From the NCBI GenBank assembly GCA_965116395.1, contig OZ220684.1, positions 4,340,001 through 4,404,000 on the forward strand: a stretch of DNA of 64,000 nt, given 5' to 3'. Under the pieces are notes generated by a model. It was not told the DNA's origin. It did no database searches and was given only the letters and a program-made list of their open reading frames with translations. Both the position numbers and the translations under genes were made by a program. This stretch comes from Bin5 sp965116395 (GTDB lineage: Bacteria > Chloroflexota > Anaerolineae > Caldilineales > Caldilineaceae). Position 1 is the first letter of the stretch. Each line of letters starts with the position of its first letter. Shown here piece after piece: positions 1 to 8,641 of the stretch.

Positions 1-1032
1 GCCTACCAGGATGAAAAGGAGTCTCTGCCGTTGGGCTGTCGACCGGGCGGCTCCTGACACGGCCGCGGCCCTGTCGTAATAGCGGGCGGCGCCGGCGATG
101 GTTCCGATGGCCACGCGGCTGCCATCTCCGGCCAGAGCGACGCTCAGCACATCATCATCTTGCCTGAAGCGGTGGGTGAGTGCGCCATCACCGGCAAGCA
201 GATAGGCGCTGCCGTCCTCCGAGCCGACAAGGGCGGTGGAGCCGTCGGCGGCAAGCGCTACGCCGACTATTGTATCCTCGGCCTCAAAGCGCCAGATTTC
301 ATTTCCATTGGCGCCATTCAGAAGGATTGCAGTGCCGTCTTCCGTGCCCGCCAGAATGCGGGCGCCGTTCGGTGTGACCGAAACGGACAGGACGCTGTAG
401 TCAAGACCGGCCTGCAGCAGCGCCTTGCCTGTGCGGCTGTAGATGGTGATCAGCCCGTCACTGGAGCCAACTACGACGCGGGCCTGTTCGCCACTGCCGT
501 AAATGTCAACCGCCTCTACACCGATGCCCAACACTTCCTGCCAGACGATGTTTCCCTCACCGTCAAGTACATAGACGGTCAGATCATCGGATGTTGCGGC
601 GACGAGTGAGCCGTCACTGGCGACTGCTGCATTGTTCATCGGCCGGGAAGCCTTGTGCTTCCACAGTGTATTGCCGTCCCCGTCAAGCAGGTAGACGAAG
701 CGATCCTCTGATGCCACCGCCAGCCTCTGCCCGTCTGGTGAGATGTCCACCCCGGAAATACTATTTTCGGCTTCGAACTTCCAGATTAATTCACCTACAT
801 TGTCGAGCACTCGCAGCGTATTATCACGGCTGCCGATTACCACGCGGCCGCCGTCTGCCGTGAGAGCAAGCGCCTGTATGCGGTTGGCAGTGTCTTGACC
901 CCATAGCTGACCATCAGGAGACTGTGCGGCAAGAGGCAGAGCCAGGCCCAACAAGAGGGTAAAGGCGAGGGCTATGCTGCATACTGCCGGTCTGAGGCGG
1001 ATGGCGCTACTGGCTGAACGCCAACACGACAT
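1..1032 (-). CDS. Beta-propeller protein, N-terminal part; possibly fused to an ABC permease (cut by window edge)
   Basis: The minus-strand frame is open from an ATG at 1032 to the window edge (344 codons, no stop). It has a signal-like hydrophobic N-terminus (residues ~15-36, ending LPLAAQ) and then about seven repeats of the type VxGSxDGxxxLLDxxGxxxWxF, as in PQQ/WD40-like beta-propellers, to about residue 325. The last visible residues, QRQRLLFILVG, look like a basic cap followed by the start of a membrane helix. The gene lies 148 bp downstream of a sugar-binding lipoprotein, where a MalF-type permease normally sits, so a periplasmic propeller fused to a permease is my inference; a free-standing membrane-anchored propeller is the alternative. 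An AGGAG lies 4 nt before the ATG at 1032; a second in-frame ATG at 1056 has no ribosome-binding site. Confidence 0.7.
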   Translation of the reverse strand, partial: MSCWRSASSAIRLRPAVCSIALAFTLLLGLALPLAAQSPDGQLWGQDTANRIQALALTADGGRVVIGSRDNTLRVLDNVGELIWKFEAENSISGVDISPDGQRLAVASEDRFVYLLDGDGNTLWKHKASRPMNNAAVASDGSLVAATSDDLTVYVLDGEGNIVWQEVLGIGVEAVDIYGSGEQARVVVGSSDGLITIYSRTGKALLQAGLDYSVLSVSVTPNGARILAGTEDGTAILLNGANGNEIWRFEAEDTIVGVALAADGSTALVGSEDGSAYLLAGDGALTHRFRQDDDVLSVALAGDGSRVAIGTIAGAARYYDRAAAVSGAARSTAQRQRLLFILVG

Positions 1033-1057
1033 GCCGCTCCTGTACAGGAGCGGCATG
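1030..1057. promoter_or_regulatory. Perfect 28-bp palindrome over ribosome-binding site and start codon
   Basis: Two perfectly complementary 12-nt arms (CATGCCGCTCCT and its complement) surround GTAC. On the minus strand the downstream arm contains the AGGAG ribosome-binding site and the ATG of the beta-propeller gene, so the RNA hairpin would bury both. It sits between the binding-protein gene and the next gene, where malE-malF type operons carry hairpins that lower expression of the membrane component. A dimeric-protein operator is an alternative reading. Confidence 0.75.
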
Positions 1058-1180
1058 TCTGGTGAACCATATAGTAAACGAGCTTTCGCCCGTACGCGAT
1101 ACAAGGAAGACGCCATAGTTAGTCGTTAGCGTAAGCTGGACATCTATCCGTCGTCCGAGAAGGACGGCGGACTCTGTCTG

Positions 1181-2911
1181 TTAGTACGGTCCAGCAGCGA
1201 CCCAACCCGGCGGTCGTTTTTCAGGGCTGTCCAGGTCTTCGTGCGTCAGGTTGAGGAATTCCAACAGACCATCAAAGTTGTCTTCGAGCAGAGACTGATA
1301 ACCGGCGGCGAACTCTTCGGCCGTCAGCTTGCCTTCAAAGAATTCCTGAACCATGATCGACCATTCGCGTTTGGTTTCTTCATATTTGAAGAAGCCGCGG
1401 GCGACAGCGTCGCCTGGCGCGCCGGGCTTTTCATAGTTGCCGATGAATACGCTCTGGGCGAAAATCTCCTCCCATTTCCCCGGCAGGGAAACGTTCTTGA
1501 TCAGAGGCGGACCAGCGATGCCACCCTGGAGGTTCTCAGTATCCAGTTTGTTCTCGAGGAAGATCTGCATCCCCTGCGGACTTGTCCAGAACATGACAAA
1601 GTCGACTTCGAGATCGTTCTGGGCGCGGTCCTTGAGCGGTAAGGCCAGGTAGCCAGAGGTCAGCTCATTGGCGCGGGCGGTGCCCTGTACGCAGGGTCCT
1701 TCGATCGTGGGGAAGGCAAAGCGCCCGTATTCGAACTCGACGGCTGCGGCCGAATCCTCTTCGGTTACTTCAGCCTGACCACCGTACTCACCCTGTGCCA
1801 GCGAGCGGATGTCCTTGGGCAGGCTGGTGTAGATACCGCCGTGCACCATGCGCATGGCAGCTCTCTGGGTCAGGAAGAGTGGGTAAGCATCGGTCATGCC
1901 GGTCCAGCCTTCGGGCACGAAGCCGTTCGCCGTCTTGAAGATGCGCCCGACCTGGGTCATCATTTCGACGGTGCACTCGTTGTTGAAGTTGATATCGCCT
2001 TCGCGCAATGCCTGGAGGTGACGGGCGATATTGACGGAGACGCGGTCGGGGTCATCGTTGCGCACGTCGGTGGGATCGTATGTCCACGTGTCGTCGATCC
2101 CTTCGCGGAAGCACCAGTCGCCATCCTGGCACTGGATGATCTGCAAGTCGTCGCGGTGGTACTGGTCCATGGCGGAGCGCATCAGCCAAGGCATGCGGCC
2201 GCCGCCCCAGATCTGCTCAGTTGTACCTTCAATGGCGATGGGGATGAGGCCGGCCTCGCGCAGCTTCTCGTTCCACTCGACAAACTGATCCCAGGTGGGG
2301 CGCGGCGGAACATCGGTAATGCCGGCCTGTTCAAAGTGATCCTTGTTGTAGATCCAGAAGGTCTGGACCGACTGGTAAGGCATGGTGAACATCTGGCCAG
2401 TGTTGGGATCGCGTACCAGGTTCAAACCCCACTCTTGGAAGCTATCCACCCATTTGTCGCCCGTGTAGGGATTCACTTTGTTGAGGTACTGTCCCCAGTC
2501 GACCAGGCGGTCTTCCTGGGCGAATTCCCGCAAGTGTGGCGACTCGATCAGCGAGACGCGCGGCACTTCCGAGGTGAATTGGGAGCGTATCCACTGGAGA
2601 TAAGCGTCCACGCCCGGCGGCTTTAGCTCGACCAGGACGTCGACATCCGGGTGCATCTCCATGTAGGCATCGGCAATCGCCTGGTAGGTCTGCACGTCGT
2701 TCGAAGCGATGCTGATGACGACTTCGCCGCTCATCTCCATTGCTTCTTCTTCGGATTCCTCGATCTCGACGACCTCTTCATCAGCGGGCGCCGCTTCTTC
2801 TGCGGCGGGCGAATCTCCAGCCATCCCGCTGTCTGCGGGCGCGCCGCAAGCCGCGAGGATGACCAGCGCCAACAGCAGGAGCAGGCCGAGGCCGGTTCGG
2901 TAAAGTTTCAT
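1181..2911 (-). CDS. ABC transporter extracellular solute-binding lipoprotein, family 1 (sugar type)
   Basis: The 576-aa protein starts with a lipoprotein signal peptide (lipobox LAAC, Cys22) followed by an acidic low-complexity linker (residues ~25-60). The rest resembles family 1 binding proteins: EVVISIASNDVQTYQAIADAY near residues 62-82 and QSVQTFWIYNKDHFEQAG near 180-200, where a sugar-binding lobe is expected. It would sit on the outer membrane face and deliver an unidentified carbohydrate to a MalFGK-like system. AAAGGA lies upstream of the ATG. It follows the PhyH gene by 96 bp and precedes the beta-propeller/permease gene, which suggests one operon. At 576 aa it is longer than typical 400-450 aa family members. 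Confidence 0.88.
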   Translation of the reverse strand: MKLYRTGLGLLLLLALVILAACGAPADSGMAGDSPAAEEAAPADEEVVEIEESEEEAMEMSGEVVISIASNDVQTYQAIADAYMEMHPDVDVLVELKPPGVDAYLQWIRSQFTSEVPRVSLIESPHLREFAQEDRLVDWGQYLNKVNPYTGDKWVDSFQEWGLNLVRDPNTGQMFTMPYQSVQTFWIYNKDHFEQAGITDVPPRPTWDQFVEWNEKLREAGLIPIAIEGTTEQIWGGGRMPWLMRSAMDQYHRDDLQIIQCQDGDWCFREGIDDTWTYDPTDVRNDDPDRVSVNIARHLQALREGDINFNNECTVEMMTQVGRIFKTANGFVPEGWTGMTDAYPLFLTQRAAMRMVHGGIYTSLPKDIRSLAQGEYGGQAEVTEEDSAAAVEFEYGRFAFPTIEGPCVQGTARANELTSGYLALPLKDRAQNDLEVDFVMFWTSPQGMQIFLENKLDTENLQGGIAGPPLIKNVSLPGKWEEIFAQSVFIGNYEKPGAPGDAVARGFFKYEETKREWSIMVQEFFEGKLTAEEFAAGYQSLLEDNFDGLLEFLNLTHEDLDSPEKRPPGWVAAGPY

Positions 2912-3007
2912 TGACTTTTTCCTTTCGTTGAGACTGCAATGATTACGATTTCGTGCTTTTCGCTTTGTGTCGCAAGAGGCCGAAGCAGGCCAGTGGAATG
3001 TTTGTGA

Positions 3008-3793
3008 TCAATCCTCCGCAAACGGAAAGGTACCTTCGTAACCGAGCGTGTCCAATGTGAACTGCGGGTTGCTGACAAACTTGATGCCGGGAAACATTGG
3101 ATTCTGCTGGTAGTGAAGGACGATATTGGCGCGAATCTCGCCTTCCGGATCCGGTCCCATTTTTGCGCCCTGGTGGGGAATGTGGCTATAAAAGACGACT
3201 GCATCTCCGGCCATCGGGTACAGATGTGCTAACTCCTGATGGTCACACCAGCTTTGGAAGGGGTCATTTCGATCCTCGGTATAGCGCAGGAATGGGATCA
3301 GGTCCTCAGGTACGGGCCGGTCGAAGTAGTTCTTGACGAAGGTCAGTCGCGCTCGGTCGGGTGTGTTGTCGGTCAAATAGAAAGTGGAGTTCAGACAAAG
3401 GCCACGGGTTGGATTCAGCGATTCGGATTTCTCCACCTGGTAGTAATAGTCGGAGAAATCCATGTGCCATTCCTGCAGGTACTCCGCCGGGTTGACGTGG
3501 GCGCGCAGACTGCGCAGCTGGCACTGCTTTCCCATAACGGCGTGCAGGTAGGGGGCCACGCTTTCGTGTCCAATCAGCTCGCCTGACAACTCGGGCTCGA
3601 GGGCGAGCAGCTTCTCGAACGCAACATTGCCTACGCCGTTGCTGATTTCATAGGCGCCGCGATCGTAGAGAGCGTACAGCACGGTCTTCCACTGTTCCAC
3701 CCGCTCAGAGGGCAGCGCGTTGGGAATTAAGATGAAACCATCGCGGTTCAACTGATCGAGTTGCACCTGGATTTCTGGAGAGTGCTGGTCCAT
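3008..3793 (-). CDS. Phytanoyl-CoA dioxygenase (PhyH) family protein
   Basis: This is a 261-aa Fe(II)/2-oxoglutarate-dependent oxygenase of the PhyH superfamily. The iron ligands are visible as H110-x-D112 (EWHMDF) and the distal His207 (HIPHQGAK), with a downstream Arg near 221 that could hold 2-oxoglutarate. The N-terminal LNRDGFILIPNAL is typical of the family. The substrate cannot be read from the sequence; relatives act on lipids, small metabolites or natural products. It lies 22 bp after the Gfo/Idh oxidoreductase and before the sugar-binding lipoprotein, so a role in oxidising an imported metabolite is plausible (inference). GGGG lies 7 nt before the chosen ATG. Confidence 0.88.
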   Translation of the reverse strand: MDQHSPEIQVQLDQLNRDGFILIPNALPSERVEQWKTVLYALYDRGAYEISNGVGNVAFEKLLALEPELSGELIGHESVAPYLHAVMGKQCQLRSLRAHVNPAEYLQEWHMDFSDYYYQVEKSESLNPTRGLCLNSTFYLTDNTPDRARLTFVKNYFDRPVPEDLIPFLRYTEDRNDPFQSWCDHQELAHLYPMAGDAVVFYSHIPHQGAKMGPDPEGEIRANIVLHYQQNPMFPGIKFVSNPQFTLDTLGYEGTFPFAED

Positions 3794-3815
3794 TGTTCAT
3801 CCCCGCAACGAGTGG

Positions 3816-4814
3816 TCAGACGGCAGGCACATCTTCTGCTTTTCCGCTATGGTGAGAGCGGATGGCGGCCTCGATAATCTCCTGCACGGCCAGCCCTTCG
3901 CGACCGGAGGCCTCGATTTCATCACGAGGCGCGCCTTCGTCCACCTGCTCAATCCAGCGGTTGATCCGGTTAGTGAAGGTGGCGTCGAACCCGCTGAGGC
4001 CGCCCATAATGCTGTTGCGCACGACGGTCAGTTCGTCGCTCTGGCGGGGGTATAGTGTCAACTCCTGGTACAGGTTGTCGAGCACGAAGCGGCCGCCAGT
4101 CCCCATCACTTCGCAGCGTTCCAGGTTGTGCCGGGGGTTGGTGTCATAGCTGCCTGTCAAATGACCCACGACCCCATTGCCAAATTCCAGGTTAACTTGG
4201 GCATTGGAGTAGCAGACACGTCCAGGCGCCTGGTTGAAGAAGGCGTGGACGCGCTTCACGTCGCCACAGAAGTAGCGCATGATGTCGAGGCTGTGGGGGT
4301 GGAGGGCGCGAATATGGAACCAGGGCGACGTGTCGTTAGGGTTGCCGATCCACATGGTCATGTTCATAAGCAGCAGATCGCCCAGCTTGCCCTCATCCAC
4401 CCACTGCTTGGCTTTGGCAGCCGGCGGCACGAAGCGGTGGTTGAGGTTGATGCCGAAATAGAGGCCGGTCTCATCAGCCTTTGCCGCCATTTCGCGGGCA
4501 TGTTCGATGTTGTTGGAAATCGGTTTTTCGCATAATACATGCAGCCCTGCATCGAAGCATTCCATCACTGGTTCGTAGTGATGACCGCCGTTTTCGGGGC
4601 CGGCGGTGGTGACACTGACTGCATCCAAATCAACTGCGTCGAGCAGTTCCGATACGCTGTAATAGGCCGGAACACCAAAGCGCTCTGCAGCCGCGTCGGC
4701 AATGCTCTTGTCCATATCACAGACTGCCAACAACTGTGCACGTTCGCTGGCCTGGTAGACACCGGCGTGCGTTCTACCGATATTGCCCAATCCAATAATC
4801 GCTACGTTCAGCAC
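3816..4814 (-). CDS. Gfo/Idh/MocA family NAD(P)-dependent oxidoreductase
   Basis: The 332-aa protein has an N-terminal Rossmann fold with G8-L-G-N-I-G13 and the family's EKP motif at residues 96-98 (CEKPIS). NHRF near residue 129 and the later HPHSLD provide the expected active-site histidine. Family members oxidise or isomerise sugars, inositols and related polyols. The start is GTG: a strong GAGGAGG lies 7 nt upstream, and the nearby ATG is out of frame. It is the first gene of the minus-strand operon read from the promoter at 4888-4916 and is followed after 22 bp by PhyH, then the sugar-binding protein. Substrate unknown. Confidence 0.9.
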   Translation of the reverse strand: MLNVAIIGLGNIGRTHAGVYQASERAQLLAVCDMDKSIADAAAERFGVPAYYSVSELLDAVDLDAVSVTTAGPENGGHHYEPVMECFDAGLHVLCEKPISNNIEHAREMAAKADETGLYFGINLNHRFVPPAAKAKQWVDEGKLGDLLLMNMTMWIGNPNDTSPWFHIRALHPHSLDIMRYFCGDVKRVHAFFNQAPGRVCYSNAQVNLEFGNGVVGHLTGSYDTNPRHNLERCEVMGTGGRFVLDNLYQELTLYPRQSDELTVVRNSIMGGLSGFDATFTNRINRWIEQVDEGAPRDEIEASGREGLAVQEIIEAAIRSHHSGKAEDVPAV

Positions 4815-4887
4815 GAAGCATCCTCCTCAAAGTGGAGCGGATTCGTATAGTCTAAGGGCTGCTGTTGGGATTTCAAGATTGACGGGA

Positions 4888-4916
4888 ATGCTAGCATAGC
4901 AGGAGAAAACTGTCAA
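4888..4916 (-). promoter_or_regulatory. Sigma-70-type promoter of the Gfo/Idh-PhyH-SBP operon
   Basis: On the minus strand a perfect -35 TTGACA (4911-4916) is followed after 17 nt by -10 TAGCAT (4888-4893). This puts the transcription start near 4880, about 65 nt before the GTG. The -10 lies inside the 10-bp palindrome ATGCTAGCAT (4888-4897), a possible operator. Confidence 0.65.
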
Positions 4917-5380
4917 TCGGCATAATGAAAGTACCAACGACAATCGTACCAAGAATCGGAGGCTAAAATTGCCTGGAAGGGACTCTCGCCAATCAATTCA
5001 GACAGCCTCGCGAGATACTTGCGCGATTCATTGCAGTTGCACAGGATTCAGTCGGAATTGGGTGAATGAGGCGGACCAGGGCGGACTAAGGGGGAGCGTT
5101 TCCCTGGTCTTGCTAGACTTCGAATTCGTTACGTCGCACTCTTTTGTGGATTATGGTCTGATCGATTGGAGGCAAGTCACTTGTAATTGGATGCCCACCT
5201 TCCTCTTCAATATATGCAGTTGCGAGAATGACGGCTTCTTGAGACCGGCGCAATCGCGTCTAAGATCGGACGCCGGATTAGCTATCGAATGGCGCGCACA
5301 AGAGGCACTCCTACTTCGTTCAGCCGTCATCACCGGGTGCTGTTCAAAACCGTTGCATTTGTCCGGATCCGGGTCGGGCC

Positions 5381-5430
5381 AAGTCGACCCATGTCGACCT
5401 AAGTCGACCTAAGTCGACGTAAGTCTACCC
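5381..5430. repeat. Five tandem 10-bp repeats with GTCGAC core
   Basis: Five consecutive 10-mers: AAGTCGACCC, ATGTCGACCT, AAGTCGACCT, AAGTCGACGT, AAGTCTACCC. A degenerate copy, GGGTCGGGCC, precedes them. Four copies keep the palindromic GTCGAC, spaced exactly one helical turn. A run of nine A follows directly. Confidence 0.9.
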
Positions 5431-5450
5431 AAAAAAAAAGTTTGTTGAAC

Positions 5451-5480
5451 AGTTTTGTCCAGTTTCGTCCAGTTTCGTTA
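5451..5480. repeat. Three tandem 10-bp repeats AGTTTYGTCC
   Basis: Three consecutive 10-mers: AGTTTTGTCC, AGTTTCGTCC, AGTTTCGTTA. They have the same 10-bp period as the array 20 bp upstream but an unrelated sequence. Confidence 0.85.
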
Positions 5481-5750
5481 ACTCTCACTCTCCGTCCTTT
5501 GTCGATAAAGGAAGGACGAATAGCTGGCAATTCACGGATTTGCAACTGATCCCCTTCGCCTTCAGATTTTCTCTCCGCGTGATCGAAGGTCTAACCACGT
5601 TGATACTTTCTCGGCACTGCGTCCACGATTTCGGGCCCCGGCAATCACAGAAATCTCAATATGGCAGCGTTGCAAAAGGATGTGCGAGCGAGGATCAGGA
5701 CGATCCAGGCTGGGCCGAAGCCGCCAGCTGAAACACCCTGTTTGCTACAC

Positions 5751-6587
5751 TTAAGCGAATCGCTCGGCCAGTTTCTCCTTGTAAGGCTTGGACCGATGGT
5801 AGATGAGGGGGTTCCGCCGGTCGTCTTCGAGCAGGTCACCGATCTCGTAGCTGGCGAACTGTTCATCGGTCAAGATGTTCTGAATGCCGTTAAAGGTGCA
5901 ACCGTCGGGCATGAAGCCGCAGGTCATCGCACGCCGCCAGCCTGGGGTCATATTGGCGCCGGCGCCGTGGGCAATTAATCCATTATGAAAGGAGGCGGAA
6001 CCTGCTTTCATCTCGGCGGGGGCCGCCATTATCTCTTTCCACTGTGGGTAGACGCGAAAGATGTCGCCGATGTTTTCGCCGATACTGACATTATCGAACG
6101 TGGCCGTTTTATGGCTGCCGGGCAGGAAGTAGAGACAGCCGTTTTGGAGGGTGGCGTCGTCGAGCGCTACCCAGAGGCTGAGCGTTTCGCGGGAGGAGTA
6201 GGACCAGAAGGGATTGTCGAGATGCCAGCCGGTGGGGTTGGCCCACGGCTGTTTGATCAACGCCTGGTCATGCCAGAGTAGGACGCCGTCGACGCCGGCA
6301 AGATCTGCGGCCATTTTGCCGAGGCGCGGGTCCAGGAGCAGCCGCCGAACGTCTGAATTGTCCTGCCACAGATTCACTCGCTGGACAAAGACATAGTCGT
6401 AGTAGGTTTCTTCACGGTCTTCGTCTACTTCCTGGTGAATCATACGTTGCTTGCCGCGCTGGCGCACTGCCCCATCCACGGCCTGCCGCCAGGATTCCAG
6501 TTCGTCCGGGGTGAGGAAGTCATGCTGGACGACGAATCCGTTTTCTCTGTAAGAATCGATCTGTTCCTGCGTCAAGTCTGTGTTCAT
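5751..6587 (-). CDS. Phytanoyl-CoA dioxygenase (PhyH) family protein, second copy
   Basis: This is a 278-aa Fe(II)/2-oxoglutarate oxygenase. The ligands are H122-x-D124 (GWHLDNPFW) and H207 (LIAHGAGAN), and Arg218/219 is a candidate 2-oxoglutarate ligand. The frame is open further upstream to 6704, but that part translates through the terminator hairpin of the preceding gene; GAGGG lies 5-10 nt before the ATG at 6587, so I start there. It differs clearly from the PhyH at 3008-3793 and is closer to canonical PhyH in the WHLDNPF motif. It lies after the terminator of the peptide-binding protein gene and may have its own promoter between 6588 and 6666. Substrate unknown. Confidence 0.88.
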   Translation of the reverse strand: MNTDLTQEQIDSYRENGFVVQHDFLTPDELESWRQAVDGAVRQRGKQRMIHQEVDEDREETYYDYVFVQRVNLWQDNSDVRRLLLDPRLGKMAADLAGVDGVLLWHDQALIKQPWANPTGWHLDNPFWSYSSRETLSLWVALDDATLQNGCLYFLPGSHKTATFDNVSIGENIGDIFRVYPQWKEIMAAPAEMKAGSASFHNGLIAHGAGANMTPGWRRAMTCGFMPDGCTFNGIQNILTDEQFASYEIGDLLEDDRRNPLIYHRSKPYKEKLAERFA

Positions 6588-6666
6588 GCTGCCCTCTTTG
6601 GTGGCGCAGGCATTGTACCTGGTTATCTGTTCTACGTGCCTGTCTTTCCGACGGGATTGAAAGAGC

Positions 6667-6692
6667 AGGGCCGACACAGAAGTGCCGACCCT
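6667..6692 (-). terminator. Hairpin terminator after solute-binding protein A
   Basis: On the minus strand 11-bp arms AGGGTCGGCAC / GTGTCGGCCCT (two G-U pairs) close a TTCT loop, followed by GCTCTTTC. It lies 42 nt after the stop of the binding-protein gene. The same hairpin and CTCTTTC tail follow the paralogue at 9851-9878, so it belongs to the duplicated unit. Confidence 0.6.
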
Positions 6693-6734
6693 TACAACCT
6701 TCATTTTACCACAACATTTGCTCTGCCGAGTCGC

Positions 6735-8555
6735 CTATTCCGCCGGGCCAAGCTGTCCGGTCAGAATCTGGATGACGACGAAGGAGTCGCCGTAAGGGCT
6801 ATTGAGGTAGATCGGGTCGCCCTCCGGCAGCCATCCGCTGGCAAAGCGGCTGGGTACCGGGTTGTTGCCATATTTCTCCCACAGAGGAATCTGGGGCAGC
6901 AGTTCGTTGTAGGCCATAGCGATCTTGTCCAGCACCGCGATCTGCATAGCGGCGTCAACGCCGGATCCGGCCTCTTTGGTCAGAGCCCACAGGTCTACGT
7001 CGCCAACGCTGTCAGTACTTACGTTCAGGTCGAAGGACATGCCCGGCAGTTCGATGCTGCCGGCGCCGGAAGCGCCAACGCCTGTCGCTGCCGCGTTGTG
7101 CGTGCTGAAGTCATTCTCATACGAGAATGACGGATGGGGATTGCCGGCGCCCCAACCGCGAATTGCCAACTCGAACTTGCCTTCGTTGATATCGATCGGG
7201 TGCTGCTGGAAGTTCACGCCGCGGAAGCTGGTCTTGAATCCGAAGGCAGTCAACTGTTCGGCCGCGTTTTCAGCTGCGGCAGACCAGTCGGCATATTCGG
7301 CCGGCGCGGTCAATACCCACTCCATGCGTGCGCCGGTGTCGTCCATCCAGACGCCGTCGTCATCGCGGGTGAAGCCGATGTCGAGCAACATCTGTTCGGC
7401 CGCCTCAAGATCCTGGCTGTACGGGTTCAGATTGGCGCGCGTGTCATCACTCAGCCACAGCGGCGTCATATTGTCGGAGAAGCCGCACATGCAGTCCTGG
7501 ACCACACCGGACTCGGCCAGTGATACGAAGGCGTTCTCTTCAAAGTTGATGGCATAAGCCAGCGCCTGCCGAACTTCCTTCATCTGGAAAGGATGAATTG
7601 TGTGGTTGAAGTAGAGGGCCGGGCCGGCGTAGATCGGAGGGCGGATGATGCGGTAGCCCAGAGAAATGAACTCGCGCTCTGTGGCCGGCGGGAAGCCATG
7701 GGTGGCATAGTCGACATCGCCGGAGAGAACGAGCGGCGTAACCACCGGCGTCTCACCGTTGTAGTTGACCATCCGGTCGAAGCGCACCGTGTCCGCCCAG
7801 TAGGAAGTCTCGACTTTGTTGAGAATCATCTGAGACTCTGTAATGCTGGCCGGGTCGATAGCGAAGGGCCCCAGGACGACCATCTCATCAGGTCGCAGTT
7901 CGTTGAACTCCTGCAGCAGCTGCTTCCAATCGTCGTCGGCGTTGGTCATGCCGCCCTCGACCAGGTCGCGCGTCCGCTGGGCGAACTCACCGTAGACCGA
8001 TGACGCTGTGATATGCATCTCGCGCAGCACCCGGCGGGGAACCGTCGTCGACGGTCCGCTCAGAACGAAGTCGACGGTGTGGTCATCCACGGCCTGCACG
8101 TCGTCAAGGAAGCGCCAGACGGTCTGGCTGAGCAGGCGGGAGATGGTGAAGGTGTCGACGACATCCTGCGAGGTGAAGTCACTGCCGTCGCTCCATTTCG
8201 CGCCCTGGATCAGGCTGACGCGCAAAGTGACGTCATCGACCCATTCCCAGGACTCACCGGCTACGGGCATCCAGCTGCCGTCGGCCCACATGAACATGAA
8301 CAACGGCGGTTCCATCAACGCGCGGTAGATGCCGAGGGTCATGCCGTTGGTGACCCAGGTGTTGAAGTGGCCGGTAGGCGGGGGGGCATAGGGCCAAGCC
8401 GGATGGAACTCGGCGACGCCGCTTCCCTCCTCTGCGGCGGCCTTTTCCTGCGCTGAAGGAGCAGCCTCGCCGCCGGAGTCTGCCGCCGGCGCGCCGCAAG
8501 CGCTGATGATAAGCGCAGCGATCAGCGCAATAGCAAGCAAAAGTCTTCGGTTCAT
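6735..8555 (-). CDS. ABC transporter substrate-binding lipoprotein, family 5 (oligopeptide/dipeptide type), copy A
   Basis: The 606-aa lipoprotein has a signal peptide ending in lipobox ISAC (Cys20) followed by GAPAAD. The fold is that of OppA/DppA-like family 5 proteins: WxWVDDVTLRVSL and GAKWSDGSDFTSQDVVDTF near residues 95-130, and EVRQALAYAINFEE near 330. It captures peptides or other solutes outside the membrane for the permease/ATPase genes encoded upstream at 12111-16363. The frame is open to 8645, but AAGGAGG lies 7 nt before the ATG at 8555. It is nearly identical to copy B (9920-11749), differing at scattered positions, which indicates a recent tandem duplication. Confidence 0.92.
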   Translation of the reverse strand: MNRRLLLAIALIAALIISACGAPAADSGGEAAPSAQEKAAAEEGSGVAEFHPAWPYAPPPTGHFNTWVTNGMTLGIYRALMEPPLFMFMWADGSWMPVAGESWEWVDDVTLRVSLIQGAKWSDGSDFTSQDVVDTFTISRLLSQTVWRFLDDVQAVDDHTVDFVLSGPSTTVPRRVLREMHITASSVYGEFAQRTRDLVEGGMTNADDDWKQLLQEFNELRPDEMVVLGPFAIDPASITESQMILNKVETSYWADTVRFDRMVNYNGETPVVTPLVLSGDVDYATHGFPPATEREFISLGYRIIRPPIYAGPALYFNHTIHPFQMKEVRQALAYAINFEENAFVSLAESGVVQDCMCGFSDNMTPLWLSDDTRANLNPYSQDLEAAEQMLLDIGFTRDDDGVWMDDTGARMEWVLTAPAEYADWSAAAENAAEQLTAFGFKTSFRGVNFQQHPIDINEGKFELAIRGWGAGNPHPSFSYENDFSTHNAAATGVGASGAGSIELPGMSFDLNVSTDSVGDVDLWALTKEAGSGVDAAMQIAVLDKIAMAYNELLPQIPLWEKYGNNPVPSRFASGWLPEGDPIYLNSPYGDSFVVIQILTGQLGPAE

Positions 8556-8641
8556 TGTGTATCCTCCTTGGGATATCTGAGAAAGTATTGGAATTGGGAG
8601 ATTAGGGACGGGATTCTGTACAGCGCGCATGCCTATACTGA

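Larger units (their letters stand above)
4815..5750. other. Long intergenic region without a convincing gene
   Basis: 936 bp separate the Gfo/Idh start from the end of the second PhyH gene. The region holds the operon promoter (4888-4916), two short-period tandem arrays (5381-5430 and 5451-5480) and an A-run at 5431-5439. A 147-codon plus-strand frame at 4969-5412 lacks a ribosome-binding site and family resemblance. On the minus strand around 5110-5250 one frame reads AVILATAYIEEEGGH with stops on both sides, possibly a gene remnant; I cannot name it. Confidence 0.5.

Noticed and set aside
160..609. 149-codon plus-strand frame
   Set aside because: It is antisense to the beta-propeller gene, whose repeats are clear; it has no ribosome-binding site or motif.
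4969..5412. 147-codon plus-strand frame between operons
   Set aside because: Cys/Ser-rich composition, no ribosome-binding site, no family resemblance, and it runs into the 10-bp repeats.
5381..5480. CRISPR array
   Set aside because: The repeats are 10 bp without spacers and no cas genes are present.
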